64,000 nucleotides of DNA. It comes from Cristatella mucedo (taxonomy: Eukaryota; Bryozoa; Phylactolaemata; Cristatellidae). Shown in pieces: positions 21,000 to 33,614 of the stretch (its first letter is position 1; the number at the start of each line of letters is the position of its first letter). Made by a program: the position numbers and the translations under genes. The stretch is from positions 4,939,501 through 5,003,500 of the forward strand of contig WPIO01000019.1 of assembly GCA_009760855.2 (NCBI GenBank), given 5' to 3'. Under the pieces are notes generated by a model. The model did no database searches. It saw only the letters and a list, made by a program, of their open reading frames with translations, and was not told the DNA's origin.

Positions 21000-23424
21000 G
21001 TACAGAAGAATACTTACGAACTGTGACAAACAGAAGATAGGGCGTTATATGCGATGCGCATAGACCTATGTACATATTCATAGCACAGAGTAAATCTGCA
21101 CCGGCGGCGCCGAACACTAATCGCCGGTGCCTGGCGCCGGCATCTGCCGTGAGTGACCCTAAGTTTGTGCTAGACGATTGTGCGCCCAACAAAGCCGGCA
21201 AGTGTTGATCTTCTCTCGGGTGACGGCTTAAAGAGCGGTAAGTAGGTGACAAGACACGCATATCACCTTGTTACGTTTCTGCGGCATTAGTGGCTGGCGA
21301 ACAGTTTATTTCAGCGTCAGGCGCCGGCGAAGTACCCCTGCCTTCAACGGTTAATCGGTTTGTACGGCTTTCAGTGCCTGGGCGCAAAAGAGCATTCGCC
21401 TTCGAGCAAATCAAAAATTTCCATGCAGACTTATCGCCAGGAAACACTCGCCATCTACAGATTATCTGCAGATGGCATTTGGGTGCCGGTCAAATGAATT
21501 TCCTCAGATTTGACTCTTTGCACCACAGTCTAACCCAATAGGCGATGAAGCGTTGTCAGCATTGTTTTTTCCATAGTAGTAGTAACGCTCACGAACTGTC
21601 TGCAATTTTGTAGAGCTAAGAAGAAACGCGATGCCTTGGGCCATTGTAATGGTCAATACATCTCTCAGCGTTCAGCTTCCGGCGGCTACACCAGCCAGCC
21701 TTGCCCGGCCATCCCGATGCTGTAAGGCGATGAGTTCACGACAGCAATTACACGCACGGCTACGATTGGTCATTTTTACCTACCTATTTGCTCGACTTCA
21801 GGTTGTCATCAGCCTACATTAATGGAGGGCCATACATATGTGAGTCACGTGATGCGGGTCACAGTGAAAACGATGCAGCACTCCGATCACTCCGCCCGCT
21901 CTTGTAGCGTGGCTTCTAAGAACTCAGCTCCTTCAAGCAATGCCTCAACGTTCCGTCAATAGAAAGTAGTAGCTCCGAAGCCACAAGAACCTCCGAAGTA
22001 GTACCTCCGAAGCCACATGTACATTGCACATGCATATATAACAAATATATGCATCTGTGTACATGTGTACACCGTCTCTTTATAAGCACGCTTGCATATG
22101 TTTATCTAAGCACATATCTATCACCAACTCCGCGTTGACCCACACAAGCAGCTTTTCATCAACAGGTTTTGAGCAAAAATTCAAGAATTAAATATCTGTC
22201 ACTTTTCTCGCGATGCAATTTCCCAGCTCCCCCCCCCCCCCGCAATAGGGTAGTCGGTATTGCTCAATCCCGATGCAACGGCAACGAGTTCTATTGATAA
22301 AGAGTCTTCAGACGCGTGACTTTGAGTCGTATTCGTCTGGTAACCGGAAATCGTCTAATGGAAACTTGGACGTTGTATGGATTCGCAATGAGAAGCCAAC
22401 ATAAAATTGACCTTACTTACAAAAACGAGATTCCTCTCACCAAGATTGCAAACACGACGTGTAAGCTGAGTACGAAAGTATGAGAGTCGACGCTCTCTGA
22501 GTCCCAGTCTTTAATCAACGTTCTTATATGCAACTGGTATCCAACCTCTGATTCTCGGGCTTCGCGTGCACTCGTGGCAATCGTCGAAGTAGGTTGCCAG
22601 ACAATAGCCGACACTTTGCACAACCAACACGAGCAGGCTAAACGTGATATGCATATGTGCAAAATATGCCAAGACGCGCAGCCATTTCTAGCCGTTTATT
22701 GAGCCACACCTGTTGGCAAGTGCAAGAGCTAAACCTATGTCGACGGGATCCCCCCACCTAGGGTGCCATTGGCACTACAGATGGGAACGTGAATCAAAGA
22801 TAGGCTTGCCCAAGTTCTTTCGCAATGAGCATTTTTATATTCTACGTAGTCAATTTATATTCTCCCTCATTGTAACGGCAACCTTCTGTCGTGCTAGTGC
22901 AGTCTATCCGTCCCTTGGCGTTCCCTTTGACGTCGCTCGCTCCGGCGCACGCCCGGCCAGCATTCCTGTTTGCTGAGGCCCTCTCGAAGCGCTGCAATTG
23001 CAGATGGCATCCTATCCCTGCCGACATTTGCCCCGCTGACGAGCAGCACAGAGCTGACTCTTAGACAACGTGTGCGATCCGACGTATTATTATCTCATCT
23101 GTGCGCATTGCAGTCCATCGCAGTGCTTTCTGAGTATCCTCTGACAGAGCCGGGCATCTGGTTTGGTCATTCTCATTCGCTGCTGCGCCCAATTAAGTGT
23201 GTATTTTAGCCCCTGGAATGTGTTACATTGCTGCACGCTCCCTTCCACCCTGGCTACTGTGTCAACAGCTTTTCCGTTCAAAAGTCTTGAGATCGCACGG
23301 CTGGGAGCTCTTACATTACTTCAGTGTCACAACTATTTAAATTCTACATCCAGCTGCAAAGCAGACGAAAGATAGTACCCGAGCGCCTAGCAGCACTTAT
23401 TGTTTTCTAGTTTGGAAAAGAAGC
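21000..23424. other. intergenic, no supported feature
   Basis: Mixed-composition DNA with only short, unrelated reading frames. A poly-C run lies at about 22230-22240. The stretch near 22850-23380 may be old repeat, but no family could be assigned. Confidence 0.4.
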
Positions 23425-23945
23425 TGGATAATAACAATATAATAATAATAACAAATAATAACAAATAATATAATAACAATAATAATAAATAACCCATCAT
23501 TTGCATAGCACCCTAATAGAATTCAATCTCTACCCAGGGGCTTTACAGCTCACTGCAAGAGAATAAATAACCGCTCGGGTTAGTGAGATGCTTGATATCA
23601 AGCATGCTAAAGCAGCAAGCAGTATCACTAGGCCAACGTGCTAAAGCAAATATGAAGGTACTCAAAGCCATAGGTAATTTGTTAAGACCTCTGCCTAGTA
23701 ACTTGCACCAATTCATTCACATGTAAGAATGAAAGGCACACTGGAATAATAAAAAACATAATTTCACTGGGACGTAAGGAAAGCTGACCGGAGCAGATGC
23801 GTCTTTAGATGAGATCTGTATAAGGCAACGACACTGCAGTTGGTGACCGTAGCCCTAAGCGAGTTCCAGACTTTCGATGCATACTTGTTGAAGGCTTGAT
23901 CACCAAAAGATTTCAATCTAATTTAAGGGACGGCGAGATGACTAG
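23425..23945 (-). mobile_element. diverged LINE family A 3' fragment
   Basis: AT-rich (ATA/AAT)n at 23425-23490 is followed on the + strand by GCACCCTAATAGAATTCAAT and GGGGCTTTACAGCTCACTGC, the reversed tail. Relics of the C-terminal region run to about 23945 (GAGTTCCAGACTTTCGATGC). Confidence 0.55.
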
Positions 23946-23999
23946 ATACTGAGGTGCAGGTTCGAGAGAACACCGAGAGAGTGATAGAGAGAGGGGAGA

Positions 24000-24390
24000 A
24001 AGAGAGAAAGATGCGGAGAGAGAGAGAGGGGGAGCGAGAGAGAAAGATGCGGAGAGAGAGGGGGAGCGAGAGAGAAAGATGCGGAGAGAGGGGGGAGAGA
24101 GAGGGGGAGCGAGAGAGAGAGAGAGAGAAGTGAGCGAGAGAGAAAGATGCGGAGAGAAAGAGAGAGGGGGAGCGAGAGAGAGAGAGAGGGGGAGAGAGAG
24201 AGGGAGAGAGAGAGAGAAAGATGCGGAGAGAGAGAGAGGGGAGAGCGAGAGAGAAAGGGAGAGAGAGGGAGAGAGAGGGAGAGAGAGAGGGAGAGAGGGA
24301 GAGAGAGAGAGAGAGAGAAAGATGCGGAGAGAGAGGGGGAGAGAGAGAGAGAGAGAGAGAGAGGGAGGAGAGAGAGAGGAAGGGAGTAAA
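24000..24390. repeat. GA-rich minisatellite with AAAGATGCGG core
   Basis: GAGAGG-type DNA is punctuated by six copies of AAAGATGCGGAGAG at irregular spacing. Ser/Leu- or Arg/Glu-rich frames here are artefacts of the repeat. Confidence 0.9.
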
Positions 24391-24807
24391 AGCTTGGCGT
24401 GCAATCGTTTATCAGAAGCCTGCACAGTAAACACGCCACAGCGCTAACTTGAGCGGGTGAGGATTATTGTATACCCTTCATAATCTAGGTCCAGCCTGCA
24501 TCTGCTCAGTTATTGGTCACTTTTCGCGACGAGTTTTTTTCCTTTCAGTGAGGCTTCCCGATTTATCCAGCCATCGACAGGTGAGTTGCAAACCTGCCGG
24601 CAGAGCTTTGAGGAAGGTCTTATATCATCGCACGCTTAAAGGGAATCACTGCAACAATGTGGCTACAAGTAAATACTAGCTAGCCCCGAGCCAGCCAAGC
24701 TGCTTGCCAAGCGGCTAAGCTACACGTTGAGCGCAAACAGAAGACTAGACGAAGCAAAGCCAGGCGACGCCGAAACGACATCGGGAGGACCGAGCGGCGG
24801 CTGACAT

Positions 24808-25790
24808 TTGCGCTCGGCTTTCTCAGCGGCTCGATACGAGGCCGATTCTGAGGAGATTCTGCCGAGCTTAAGAGGTCAATACACACTTCAGAATGTCCCG
24901 ACAGTGATGGAAAGCGCAGAGCTGGCGCTAAACCACTTGAGTACGGTCTGGGAAGACTCGGCTGAAGCTGACCGCGAAGCAGTGCAGCCGCCCAGAGTCG
25001 AGTAGCTTCGGTGCCTGGGACACTCCCACTAGGGCCCAGCACAGAGAACCTAGCGTTCCACGTGAGGCCGCCGGCTGCCAGCCGAGGTGGCTAGCGCGCT
25101 GTCGGCTGAAAGACGCTCCCATCCTTCCACGGCTGTCGGACAGAATACTGACTGAGGCGCGGTCCCATGCTCCGCCGCCGGTCAACGGCGCCTGACTGCC
25201 AAAGCACATTTGGCAGCTCCTTCTGGCGAAGGTTTTCTGGACTGTTCACCGCAACACGATCCACTTGTATCGGGCAGAGCTCCCGTGAAGCATCGATTTT
25301 GCATGTGCGCAAATACGCCCGTTGGTGGTCGACACCTGCTGCTCACATCGACCAAGGGGCTGTGCATTTCCCTGACATCTGTAGAAGTGCGCTCGCTCGC
25401 CTGAGACGACCCACCATCGGCACAGCTGTGGCACGATGACACTCTGACGAAACCGGAGAAACGTGTGCATCACCTGGTGCTACCGTGTCAAAGAAGCTTT
25501 CCGGTAATTGCAATTGACCTTCCAGATGAATTCCTGCAAGTGGCAGCCGACTTGCGAAGGGAGCGCCTGCTGACAGTTTTGTCTTTTCTTCTCGAACGAG
25601 TCAATGCAGACTACCCAAATTCGAGCCACTCTCGTATTGCTACAAGAGCAGCGCACGAAAGGAATATTCTATTCGCGACAGGATTACTGAGCTGTTTCCC
25701 TTGCATCCAAGATAACAGAGGTAGAAACTATGTATACAATACACTGTTTATGCTAGACTAACCAAACGATCGACAGTACTGCAAATAAAA
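24808..25790 (+). pseudogene. unrecognised decayed coding sequence
   Basis: One + strand frame holds protein-like stretches over almost 1 kb, broken by in-frame stops near 25003, 25030, 25051, 25063, 25153 and 25402. The pieces include LRGQYTLQNVPTVMESAELA, HLAAPSGEGFLDCSPQHDPL, GGRHLLLTSTKGLCISLTSV and VIAIDLPDEFLQVAADLRRE. The last open part (25405-25761) ends in TAA, with an AATAAA about 20 bases downstream. I do not recognise the family. It could be a processed pseudogene, a degraded transposon gene, or two or three exons of a real gene whose splice sites I failed to place. Confidence 0.4.
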
Positions 25791-26289
25791 CCCTATCGGA
25801 GCACATTTCTCAACTTGCTGCAGTCCTCAGAGATTAGAAGGTTGTGCTCCACTTGTTAGGAGCTGCCCCGAACGCCCCCCTCCACCAGTTAGCCCTTGCG
25901 TTCTGCATGTAGCCTAGAGTTTCAGTGCTCCCAGCGCTTTTTTGGATGCGAAATGTTCAATCACTTATATTGCGGCTGCCTTGTACTTGACTCTATAAAT
26001 ATGTGAAGGTGGCTAGGGACTGTCAAGCTTCAGAATGGCACTTCTAAAGGACGACTTAAATCATTTATTAAAAGCTCAAGCCTCCTTAACCTCAAAATCC
26101 CCCCGAGCGGTAAGGGCGAAACGTGAAAAAAATCTCTTCATCCGGCTTTCTAGTCACCGCTACTCCCTGCCACCCGGTTGACTTGCGCTCTGCGGATTCA
26201 GCCCAGGACAAACATCCGGCCTTGTAGTCACACATAAACACACATCCGCACCCACGCACTTACACACACAAACACACACACACACACAC
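25791..26289. other. intergenic with CA-rich end
   Basis: No gene is visible. A CA-rich stretch at about 26230-26290 directly precedes the next LINE fragment. Confidence 0.4.
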
Positions 26290-26895
26290 TCATGTCACAT
26301 GCCCTAGTCGAAAAACTGCTGACCATAACAAGATCGTCTTCAAGGTTTTGTCACTCACCTTCAGATCCCTTCATTCTTTGGCTCCAGCCTACCTATCAGA
26401 TCTACTCCCCCAGCAGGCTAAGCCTCGTACCACCTGCTTTACGGAATCTAATTGTTTACCTATACCTCGTACAAACCTCAAACTCTTTGGAGACCGTGCC
26501 TCTAGTTTGTATGCTCCCAAGCCTGGAACTCACTTCCGACTTGCGTCGTGACATCTCCTGACTTGACCACATTTAAAAAGAATTTTAATTTTTCTTGACC
26601 ACATTTAAAAAGAAACTTAAATTTAGTGGGTCCCTGTGATTCGTCATGTATGTGCTTATGCGTGCTGACACTGTGCATGCTGCCACTAAGCATACTTGCA
26701 TGCTGACCCTGTGCATGTCACCCCTAACCATGTTAATCTTGATGTTTATTGAGCGTGCTACCACTAACCATTTGATCGTGCTTCCTTTGCAGCAATTGTA
26801 AAGTGCCTAGAATGAGATTTAGTTCTCTGAGGGCACTCTATCAAATGTATTAATATTATCATCATTATTATCATTACTATTATTGTTATTAGATC
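26290..26895 (+). mobile_element. 5'-truncated LINE family A copy
   Basis: The C-terminal ORF2 region reads [20 protein letters not shown] and IPRTNLKLFGDRASSLYAPK, with frameshifts. The 3' UTR carries a small internal duplication of CTTGACCACATTTAAAAAGA near 26560-26620. The hairpin tail is at about 26785-26850, followed by degenerate (ATT)n. Confidence 0.75.
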
Positions 26896-26965
26896 AACGC
26901 AGGTTTTTGACCCATGCTGACAGGCTAGCTCTCAATCTAGAAATACCGGGCATGATGGCACCGCC

Positions 26966-27090
26966 TTGGTTTGGCCCAGGGGTAAGGTGCTCGTTTTTGA
27001 CGACCGAGGTCATGGGCTCGAGCCCTGCAGAATATGCGAAGCCTTTTAGAGATTAATTTATCTTAGGATGCTATAAAAATTAACTATATA
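26966..27090 (+). repeat. tRNA-derived SINE with LINE-like tail
   Basis: TTTGGCCCAGGGGTAAGGTG and GGGCTCGAGCCC form the tRNA-like head. GCGAAGCCTTTTAGAGATTA and TCTTAGGATGCTATAAAAAT form the diverged tail, which runs into an (AT)n microsatellite. Confidence 0.65.
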
Positions 27091-29463
27091 TATATATATA
27101 TATATATGTGTGTGAGCTGTGGCTCGCTGAGCTGTACAAACGCGGTGAAAACGTAACTACCAACCCAGCTGACTACGCACTAGCACGCTCCGATGCAATG
27201 CTTTTTTATGCTGGCCTTGTCACGTTACTTACGTTCAAAAGCGTCCTTATTTTAGCGAAGGTGTCCTTAACCCTTAGCCCTTGTCCTTAATCCTTGGTCA
27301 TTGCTTCCATTGCAGCGAGCTGTAAACCCCTGGATTCGATTCGATTTGAACGCAATACAAATGACTTGTAATTATTATTTTCACAGTTGTATTTCAATGT
27401 AGAATTGTTGTACCACGTATGCGTTGTTACCAAGTTCATTTCTAGCTGAGTCGGCAGTAAAGAGTCAAGACGCGTCAGGCCAATGTGATTTTTTCAATCA
27501 CAGAAAAATATACATTCCGCGGATCTGTCGCCTCTGCGCAGGGTTTTTGGGTCAATCTTGAGGTCCCCCTCGAGCCAGTAGACAAAAACGCGCCAAGCTT
27601 CGCCCCCCCCCCCCGGTTTGTGCTATAGATCTAAATACCTGCAACTTCAAACAATCCTACCACAAGCAGAATTCGAACACGGGATCGTTATTTCGAGCTT
27701 GGCGACGTACCTTAAGCTACTTAGCTTCCGCAATGGTTCGGCATAGAACCCTTCAGCTCAACGTCATGCTCGTAACAATAGCCAAATAATGGTGGCCACT
27801 CGTAAGAAGTCGTAGCTGTCAGTTTTCCCCACCTGTTTGTGACAAAGCCTGTATGAGTACTTGCTGCGAAAACGCAGCTGACCTACCATATCCAGGGTGC
27901 ATATGGCAGTATTAGACCTAAATACGACAAGACCAAGCCCTTGAAGAAGCGCCACTAGGTTGTTTGGCTGGCCACTTAGTCGAATTAAAATGAAAAACTT
28001 AGGTTTCAAATGCAACAAACTAATACCTCTTCAATTATGCCAGTTACATACCTACGCGTACGTACGCACGCACGTCCGCACATCATACATAACTAGCTAC
28101 ATCCTCGCTGGTCACCAACGAGCGCCTGGCCTAAACTAGCTGGTTTCCAAGTCTGCCACTCGCTCGTCACCAAAACTTTTTTGTTCAGTAGCCTTAGTTT
28201 TAAAGCAGTTTATTGAACAATTTCTTGAGTGAATCTTTTTTCACTTTTGGTTGTTTTTATGTCTGCCGGCACAGAGCAAAGCCAGGTAAAGACGCGGCGG
28301 TACGCTCCTCCAGGCCCGACCAAAGTTCTTGTTTACAATTATGGATCTTGATGCACTACGAAATTATAAGTTTAAATAAAACATAGGAAAAGCCGGGTGA
28401 TACCGCTGCAATTACGCATAAGCACTCTAAACTCAAGTCAGCTGCATGGCATCCGGCTGCAGCATGCCTGCCTACTTACTCTAACTGAGCAGTGCTGAAC
28501 GGAAAAACTATCTCTGATCCTGACTACTTAAGCATCATAAGCCCAAAACAGGCGGCGCTCTCACGCCAAATGTACAGCATTGAACTTATTTACCACATGC
28601 CTACCTGATCTGCTTGAGCGTCGTCTGGATTAACAGAATATGGCCAAACCTCCTCGGGGAGTTTAAGAAAACCCATTCTATAAGAGTAACTCGTTTATGT
28701 TTTACTCTATACCCTCCGGGCGCGTAAGGTTGTTGATGAGGAGTGACCTACATTAATAACTTATTATTTCTGCTGGATTCTTATATTGTAGCATACTTAT
28801 TGCTTCTCGTAGCTATGACAGCCAAGCTGGTCATGGCCAATGGTTTAATTGGTCAGGACTTTCAGAAGTTGAACAACCAGCTGCCATGATTTCTAAGCAA
28901 ATTAACGTTGGCCATAATTTGCTTTGTTGATATGCCTACTTGATATAATTCCATTACAATGCAGTGCGGCCAATAGCTCCAGGAACGTTAAATAATTTAT
29001 TTTAGCGATGCAAGCGACAATTTAAAACCAGGCTACGGCCGTTCTAAATCTAGCATGTCAGCGCACGTTCATAGTGTTGAGAGCGAATCTTGCTATAAAA
29101 CTCTAAAATACTGGGATCCGGGATTCCCTGGTTCGTTGATGGCGCAGCTTGTTGACGCAGCCGACGCCGATGCTTAATAAGGGGCGCAGGGAGAACGCTA
29201 CTTTCTGCTGGATCGCCGCCGTTTTCAAAAGTCTCAGACGTCTTTAAGATGTCTCATCCTCATGCTTTAGAATTGCGACGGTATAGAACGCCGCGCTTCT
29301 CGCACGTTTGTCTTTTGAAAGTCCTCGGTCCGTGCCACGCGTCCGATGAATAGCAACTCGAACGTGCGGTCTCGCCTTCTCGCATTTGAAGAGAGAGCCG
29401 CAGTCAAGCGGATCGCATCCCTTTTATTTCGCTCCAGCCGCCTACTAACAGCAGTGCGATATG

Positions 29464-29523
29464 GTGACAGTCACAGTAGAAGAGGCCTTTCTCGTGACAG
29501 TCACAGTAGAAGAGGCCTTTCTC
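29464..29523. repeat. 30-bp tandem duplication
   Basis: Two identical copies of a 30-bp unit beginning GTGACAGTCACAGTAGAAGA lie end to end. Confidence 0.93.
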
Positions 29524-30810
29524 GTCCACATTGCACGGGCCTCTGGCCTCTGCGGCGATACTATGCACTCGAATATTCTCAATTGATAACAGTGTGTGTC
29601 TATACTTGCTGGCGAAGACCCGGAAGCGCAGTGGTGACTGCATCTGCAATTGCAGAACCACCCTTACCCCATGCATCTTGACGCCTTTAAACTGATGGTG
29701 GTTCATAAATTTCTCAAGCCCGCAGTGAGAAAAAGTGGACGCGCGCCGGAAGCGTATATGCTCAGAAGCTCGGGAAACCGTTTACCTTTTCTCGCTGATT
29801 GGTTAATCAGTCAGAAAAACTTCTCCGCGATTGGCATCGCAGGACCCAGTTGGCTAATGCGGTATGGAAAACTGGGTTAATGACTAAGCGATCTCGGTTG
29901 CGGCCGAGGGTCTGGGCCGCATGCACGGCTAAATAGCTCAAGCCCTTACCCGAAATACGCGAGGTCATAGCTTGAATCGGACAGCTGTGTCCAGCCCAAA
30001 AGTGTCTTTAGGCCATCGGCAAAGTTCTTTCTGAGAGACGGTCAGGTTCTCTCTCTTACCTGTGCTTATCTTCTTCCTCTAGTCATTGATGAGCACGTAT
30101 CTTCAGACGGGAGCCATACTGAAAGATATGAAACTGGGCTTGCTATACCTGTCACCCGACTACCTCCCTGCGAGCATAACCACATTATAAGTAGAGAAAA
30201 TAGTCATCTAATGAAAGGTAGAACTACATAAAGATTCGACTGTACAATGTGCGTTTATTTTGAAATACCTCAAACCCTCCATTACACCATCCACCTTTGC
30301 CATATCTCGCGTGCTGGTTCTTTTCCCAAATTACGGTGCAAGGTATATTTCTCTTCTTGTTTTTCATTCTGCTATAATAGGTTTTTTCCAAAGTGCAGCT
30401 ATTATAGAAATTGGCAGGTGCTGAAAGTGTATTGCAAGTGTATCCCAGTATCACAAGAATTTTCTGTACGAAACTATGCTTCTGCATTCCCGTTAAGTTC
30501 AGGGCTTCACCGTACGTTTTGGAGCAGTCTCTGCTTGGAACAGTACACTCTCGGCAGATGTGGAAAAGTGTTTTCAAATAATTAGTCTATCTCAGAAGAA
30601 CAGTGCCAACGTAAACATGAATTGTTATCTATTGGACTGATAGATGCGCTTGTTCTCTACTTGCAAAAGCTAATTCAGCTCTGAGCTTGTGAAAGTGTGC
30701 GTCTGCAAGACATTATAGCTGTAGCATGCCACGCTTTACCTTAGAACCGATTTTAAAATGCACCATGGCCAATGAATTAAAGCAGTGCATTTTGCTCAGC
30801 GGTGCCATAT

Positions 30811-30906
30811 ATGCATGATTGGCGGATACATGCATATGATATTATATATATATATATATGCAAATGATATATGATATATCATATATGATATATGCATAAT
30901 TGGCGG
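30811..30906. repeat. AT-rich palindrome between short direct repeats
   Basis: A perfect 20-bp palindrome (ATATATGATATATCATATAT, 30867-30886) lies next to an (AT)n run. TGCATGATTGGCGGAT and TGCATAATTGGCGGAC flank this core. Confidence 0.8.
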
Positions 30907-31149
30907 ACAGCAAAGTCTTCTCAAACCCGGTTTTTAAGGCACGTACTCAGACGCCTTAACTGCTTTGATTCTTTGTTTTGGTAGCATACAAGTCAGTTGC
31001 TGCTGCTAAAATTTTAAATGAAGTTTGTTGAAATTTTACCTTTTGGCTTTCTTATTTTCATTAATTTCTCCACCATCTTAGTCCAAGAAAGAATTCACTT
31101 CGCTCCCTTGAAGCACTAGAGTCTATCAGACAATGCAAAAGCATGAAAT

Positions 31150-32290
31150 ATTTAGAATAATAGTAATAATGCATTTGATATAGCGCTCTCAGAGAACTCC
31201 ATCTTACGCACTTTATATTTGCTGCATAGGAAGCACGAGCAAATGGTTAGTGGTAGCATGCTCAATAGACAACAAGAATAACATGGTTAGGGGTGACATG
31301 CGCAGGGTCAGCATGCAAGTATGCTTAGTGGCAGCATGCACAGGGTCAGCACGCATAAGCACATGTAGGCCAAATCACAGGGACCCACTAAATGCTGTGA
31401 TGAATATGTGTGTTTTTAGTTTATTTTTAAATGTAGTCAAGTCGGGAGATGTCGTGACGCAAGTCGGGAGTGAGTTCCGGGCTTTGGGAGCATATGAACT
31501 AAAGGCACGGTCTCCAAAGAATTTGATGTTTGCACGAGGTATAGGTAAACAATTAGATTCCGAAAAGCAAGTGGTCCGATGCTTAGCCTGGTGGGGAAGT
31601 AGATCTGATAGGTAGACTGGAACCAAAGAATGAAGTGACCTAAAAGTGAGCGACAAAACCTTGAAGTCGAGGCGTTTCTTGACTGGGAGCCAGTGCAGGT
31701 CGGCGTTAAGTGGTGAGATGTGGCAACTGCACCGCTCAAAACAGACAAGCCTAGCTGCGGAGTTTTGTACCAGCTGTAAGCGCCTGATTGCACAGGCCGG
31801 TAGACCAGCAAACAGTAAGTTACAGAAGTCCAGACGGGATGTCACAAATGCATGGACCAAATTAGATGTAGTATAAAGCCTAAATAAGCCCAAAGTTTAG
31901 AACTGTTGTGTAGCCAAACGTACACAGATATGACTGTAGAGCTAATATGACCGTCTAATAAAGGGTCATTTTGGAACAGGACATCTAGACTTCGTGCATA
32001 TTCAACAGGAGATATGCTGATAGAGCCAATTTTGAGCATTAACCTTTCTAATTTCTGAATCGCACTTGGTTTACCGATAGCTAGTAAGTTGATTTTATCA
32101 TCATATCATTCAATATAGGAAAGTTTGCAGCCATTCATTTGCGAATGTCATCAATACACGCAGCAAGGGAGTTGAGAGGATTCGACGTGCTGGATGGCTG
32201 GGATGGATCAAAGCCAGGGTTCAACTGATTGCCATCTGCATAAAAGTGAAAGCCTAGATTGTTCCTGGCAATCAAATCACATATTTACTC
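31150..32290 (-). mobile_element. 5'-truncated LINE family A copy
   Basis: On the - strand a decayed (ATT)n and hairpin tail (31155-31220) are followed upstream by the 3' UTR. The C-terminal ORF2 region is well preserved, reading [20 protein letters not shown] through FKNKLKTHIFITAFSGSL between about 31375 and 31860. Older RT remnants extend to about 32290. Confidence 0.8.
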
Positions 32291-33420
32291 ACGAAAGATA
32301 AACCGCACTTTTTTAAAATTAGGTAAAAGTCATGTCCATTAGATTTGTCCAAATTTTTGCTGGTACATACTTTGTTCAAGTTATCTAACTTTGCATCTTT
32401 TTTTTTACATGTCTTCTGATACATTCTTGAAGATATTGCCTGGACTGTCGGATGGATTAATACAGCACTAAATGGATGTGCACCACCAGTGCTAAAAACT
32501 AAAATTTCTTATCTTCCTCAGGAGTTTAACCAATGACTTCCGAACCAGAACATAGTGTCATACCAACTCAACCTTTTCGATTCTTTAGGAGCACATGACG
32601 TAACTTCTAGCAGTCTCCCATGCTCTGGCTATGTCAATGTCAGACTCACAGCAGCCCTCTCCTTCAAGTGCTTCTTGTGGAGCCCGTTCAATGGGCCTGC
32701 TCTGTAAACATCCCATGCCTGTGATAATTGCCCACGTCTCCACGAGTTATCAATTCCTGAGAGTCTAGCCACGCGATAATCTCTTGCATCTAGCGATCGA
32801 GGGAGTGGCAGCCGTGGATTGCTGTCAGCATCGGCAGCAGGCATCAAATGGTTCAGGCAGAGGGCACCTCCCCAATTGTTTGGTCTGACTTCATTTATCG
32901 TGCCCCGTGCACAACTTGGAGCCAGGTAGCTACGGCATGATCAACCTCTTCAAGCTGATAAGCTTTTTAGACTGTGGTGCTAAACAGGTTGCTAGCCGTA
33001 TCTAGAATTTTAAGTCACTCGCTGCTTGTCATTTTTGATGAGCATTGTACATTTCTCGTGGCATGCTTGCTCACTTGAGGACTAATCAGTTAGAGTAGCA
33101 GGGCACAGTACTCAGCCGATCTGATAGAGATGCAAGGATTAGATGGCACTGGTTTTGTAACCAGTTTAATTTATACGGGACTAGCTTTAGGGAATAAATG
33201 CCACTGCATCACCTAAGGATAAAACCAAGTACGATGAGTTGTTGCCTGCCATTGAAGTGAGCCTATTAAATCGCTTAACACTTCACAAGCATGCGCCTAA
33301 ACTTCCGGGTAGCATAAACTTTGTCAAATACTTACCTAAATATTTGCCTAATAGCAGTATCCTTCGATTCGACTATATATGTGAGTGTGTGTGTTCGTGC
33401 GTGCGTGTGTGTGTGTGTAC
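32291..33420. other. intergenic, no supported feature
   Basis: Nothing recognisable apart from a GT-rich stretch at about 33385-33420. Confidence 0.4.
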
Positions 33421-33557
33421 AATTCATGTGAATAGAGCCCTAAGAGAACTTAATCTCTATTCGGGCGTTTTACATATTCCACGGGGCTCGAGCCCACGAC
33501 CTCGGCCAGACCTTGGTGAGGGCGAGCACCTTAACCACTGGGCCAAACCAGCTCGGC
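33421..33557 (-). repeat. tRNA-derived SINE with LINE-like tail
   Basis: The reverse complement reads TGGTTTGGCCCAGTGGTTAA, then GTCGTGGGCTCGAGCCCC, then AATAGAGATTAAGTTCTCTT. This is the same order as the other SINE copies. It ends about 60 bases before the cyclase-like exon and could lie in that gene's intron. Confidence 0.75.
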
Positions 33558-33614
33558 ATTGTTACTATCCTTCTTCTTTTTTGAAGTGCAATACTGTGTC
33601 TGGCTATTTTTTAG

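Larger units (their letters stand above)
27091..31149. other. 4-kb intergenic region, only minor repeats
   Basis: No coding gene could be supported. A tail-like TGCAGCGAGCTGTAAACC sequence near 27314 and ATTATTATTTT near 27380 may be an old LINE end. Two overlapping frames on opposite strands at 30224-30585 match nothing I recognise. Local repeats are listed separately. Confidence 0.4.

Noticed and set aside
20779-21261. Tyr/Ile repeat frames on both strands
   Set aside because: Produced by the (AT)n microsatellite.
23913-24447. Ser/Leu- or Arg/Glu-rich frames of more than 120 codons
   Set aside because: Produced by the GA-rich minisatellite.
30224-30585. Overlapping frames of 117 and 112 codons on opposite strands
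   Set aside because: Neither has a recognisable domain, splice context or conserved motif; they overlap almost fully and could be chance or an old repeat.
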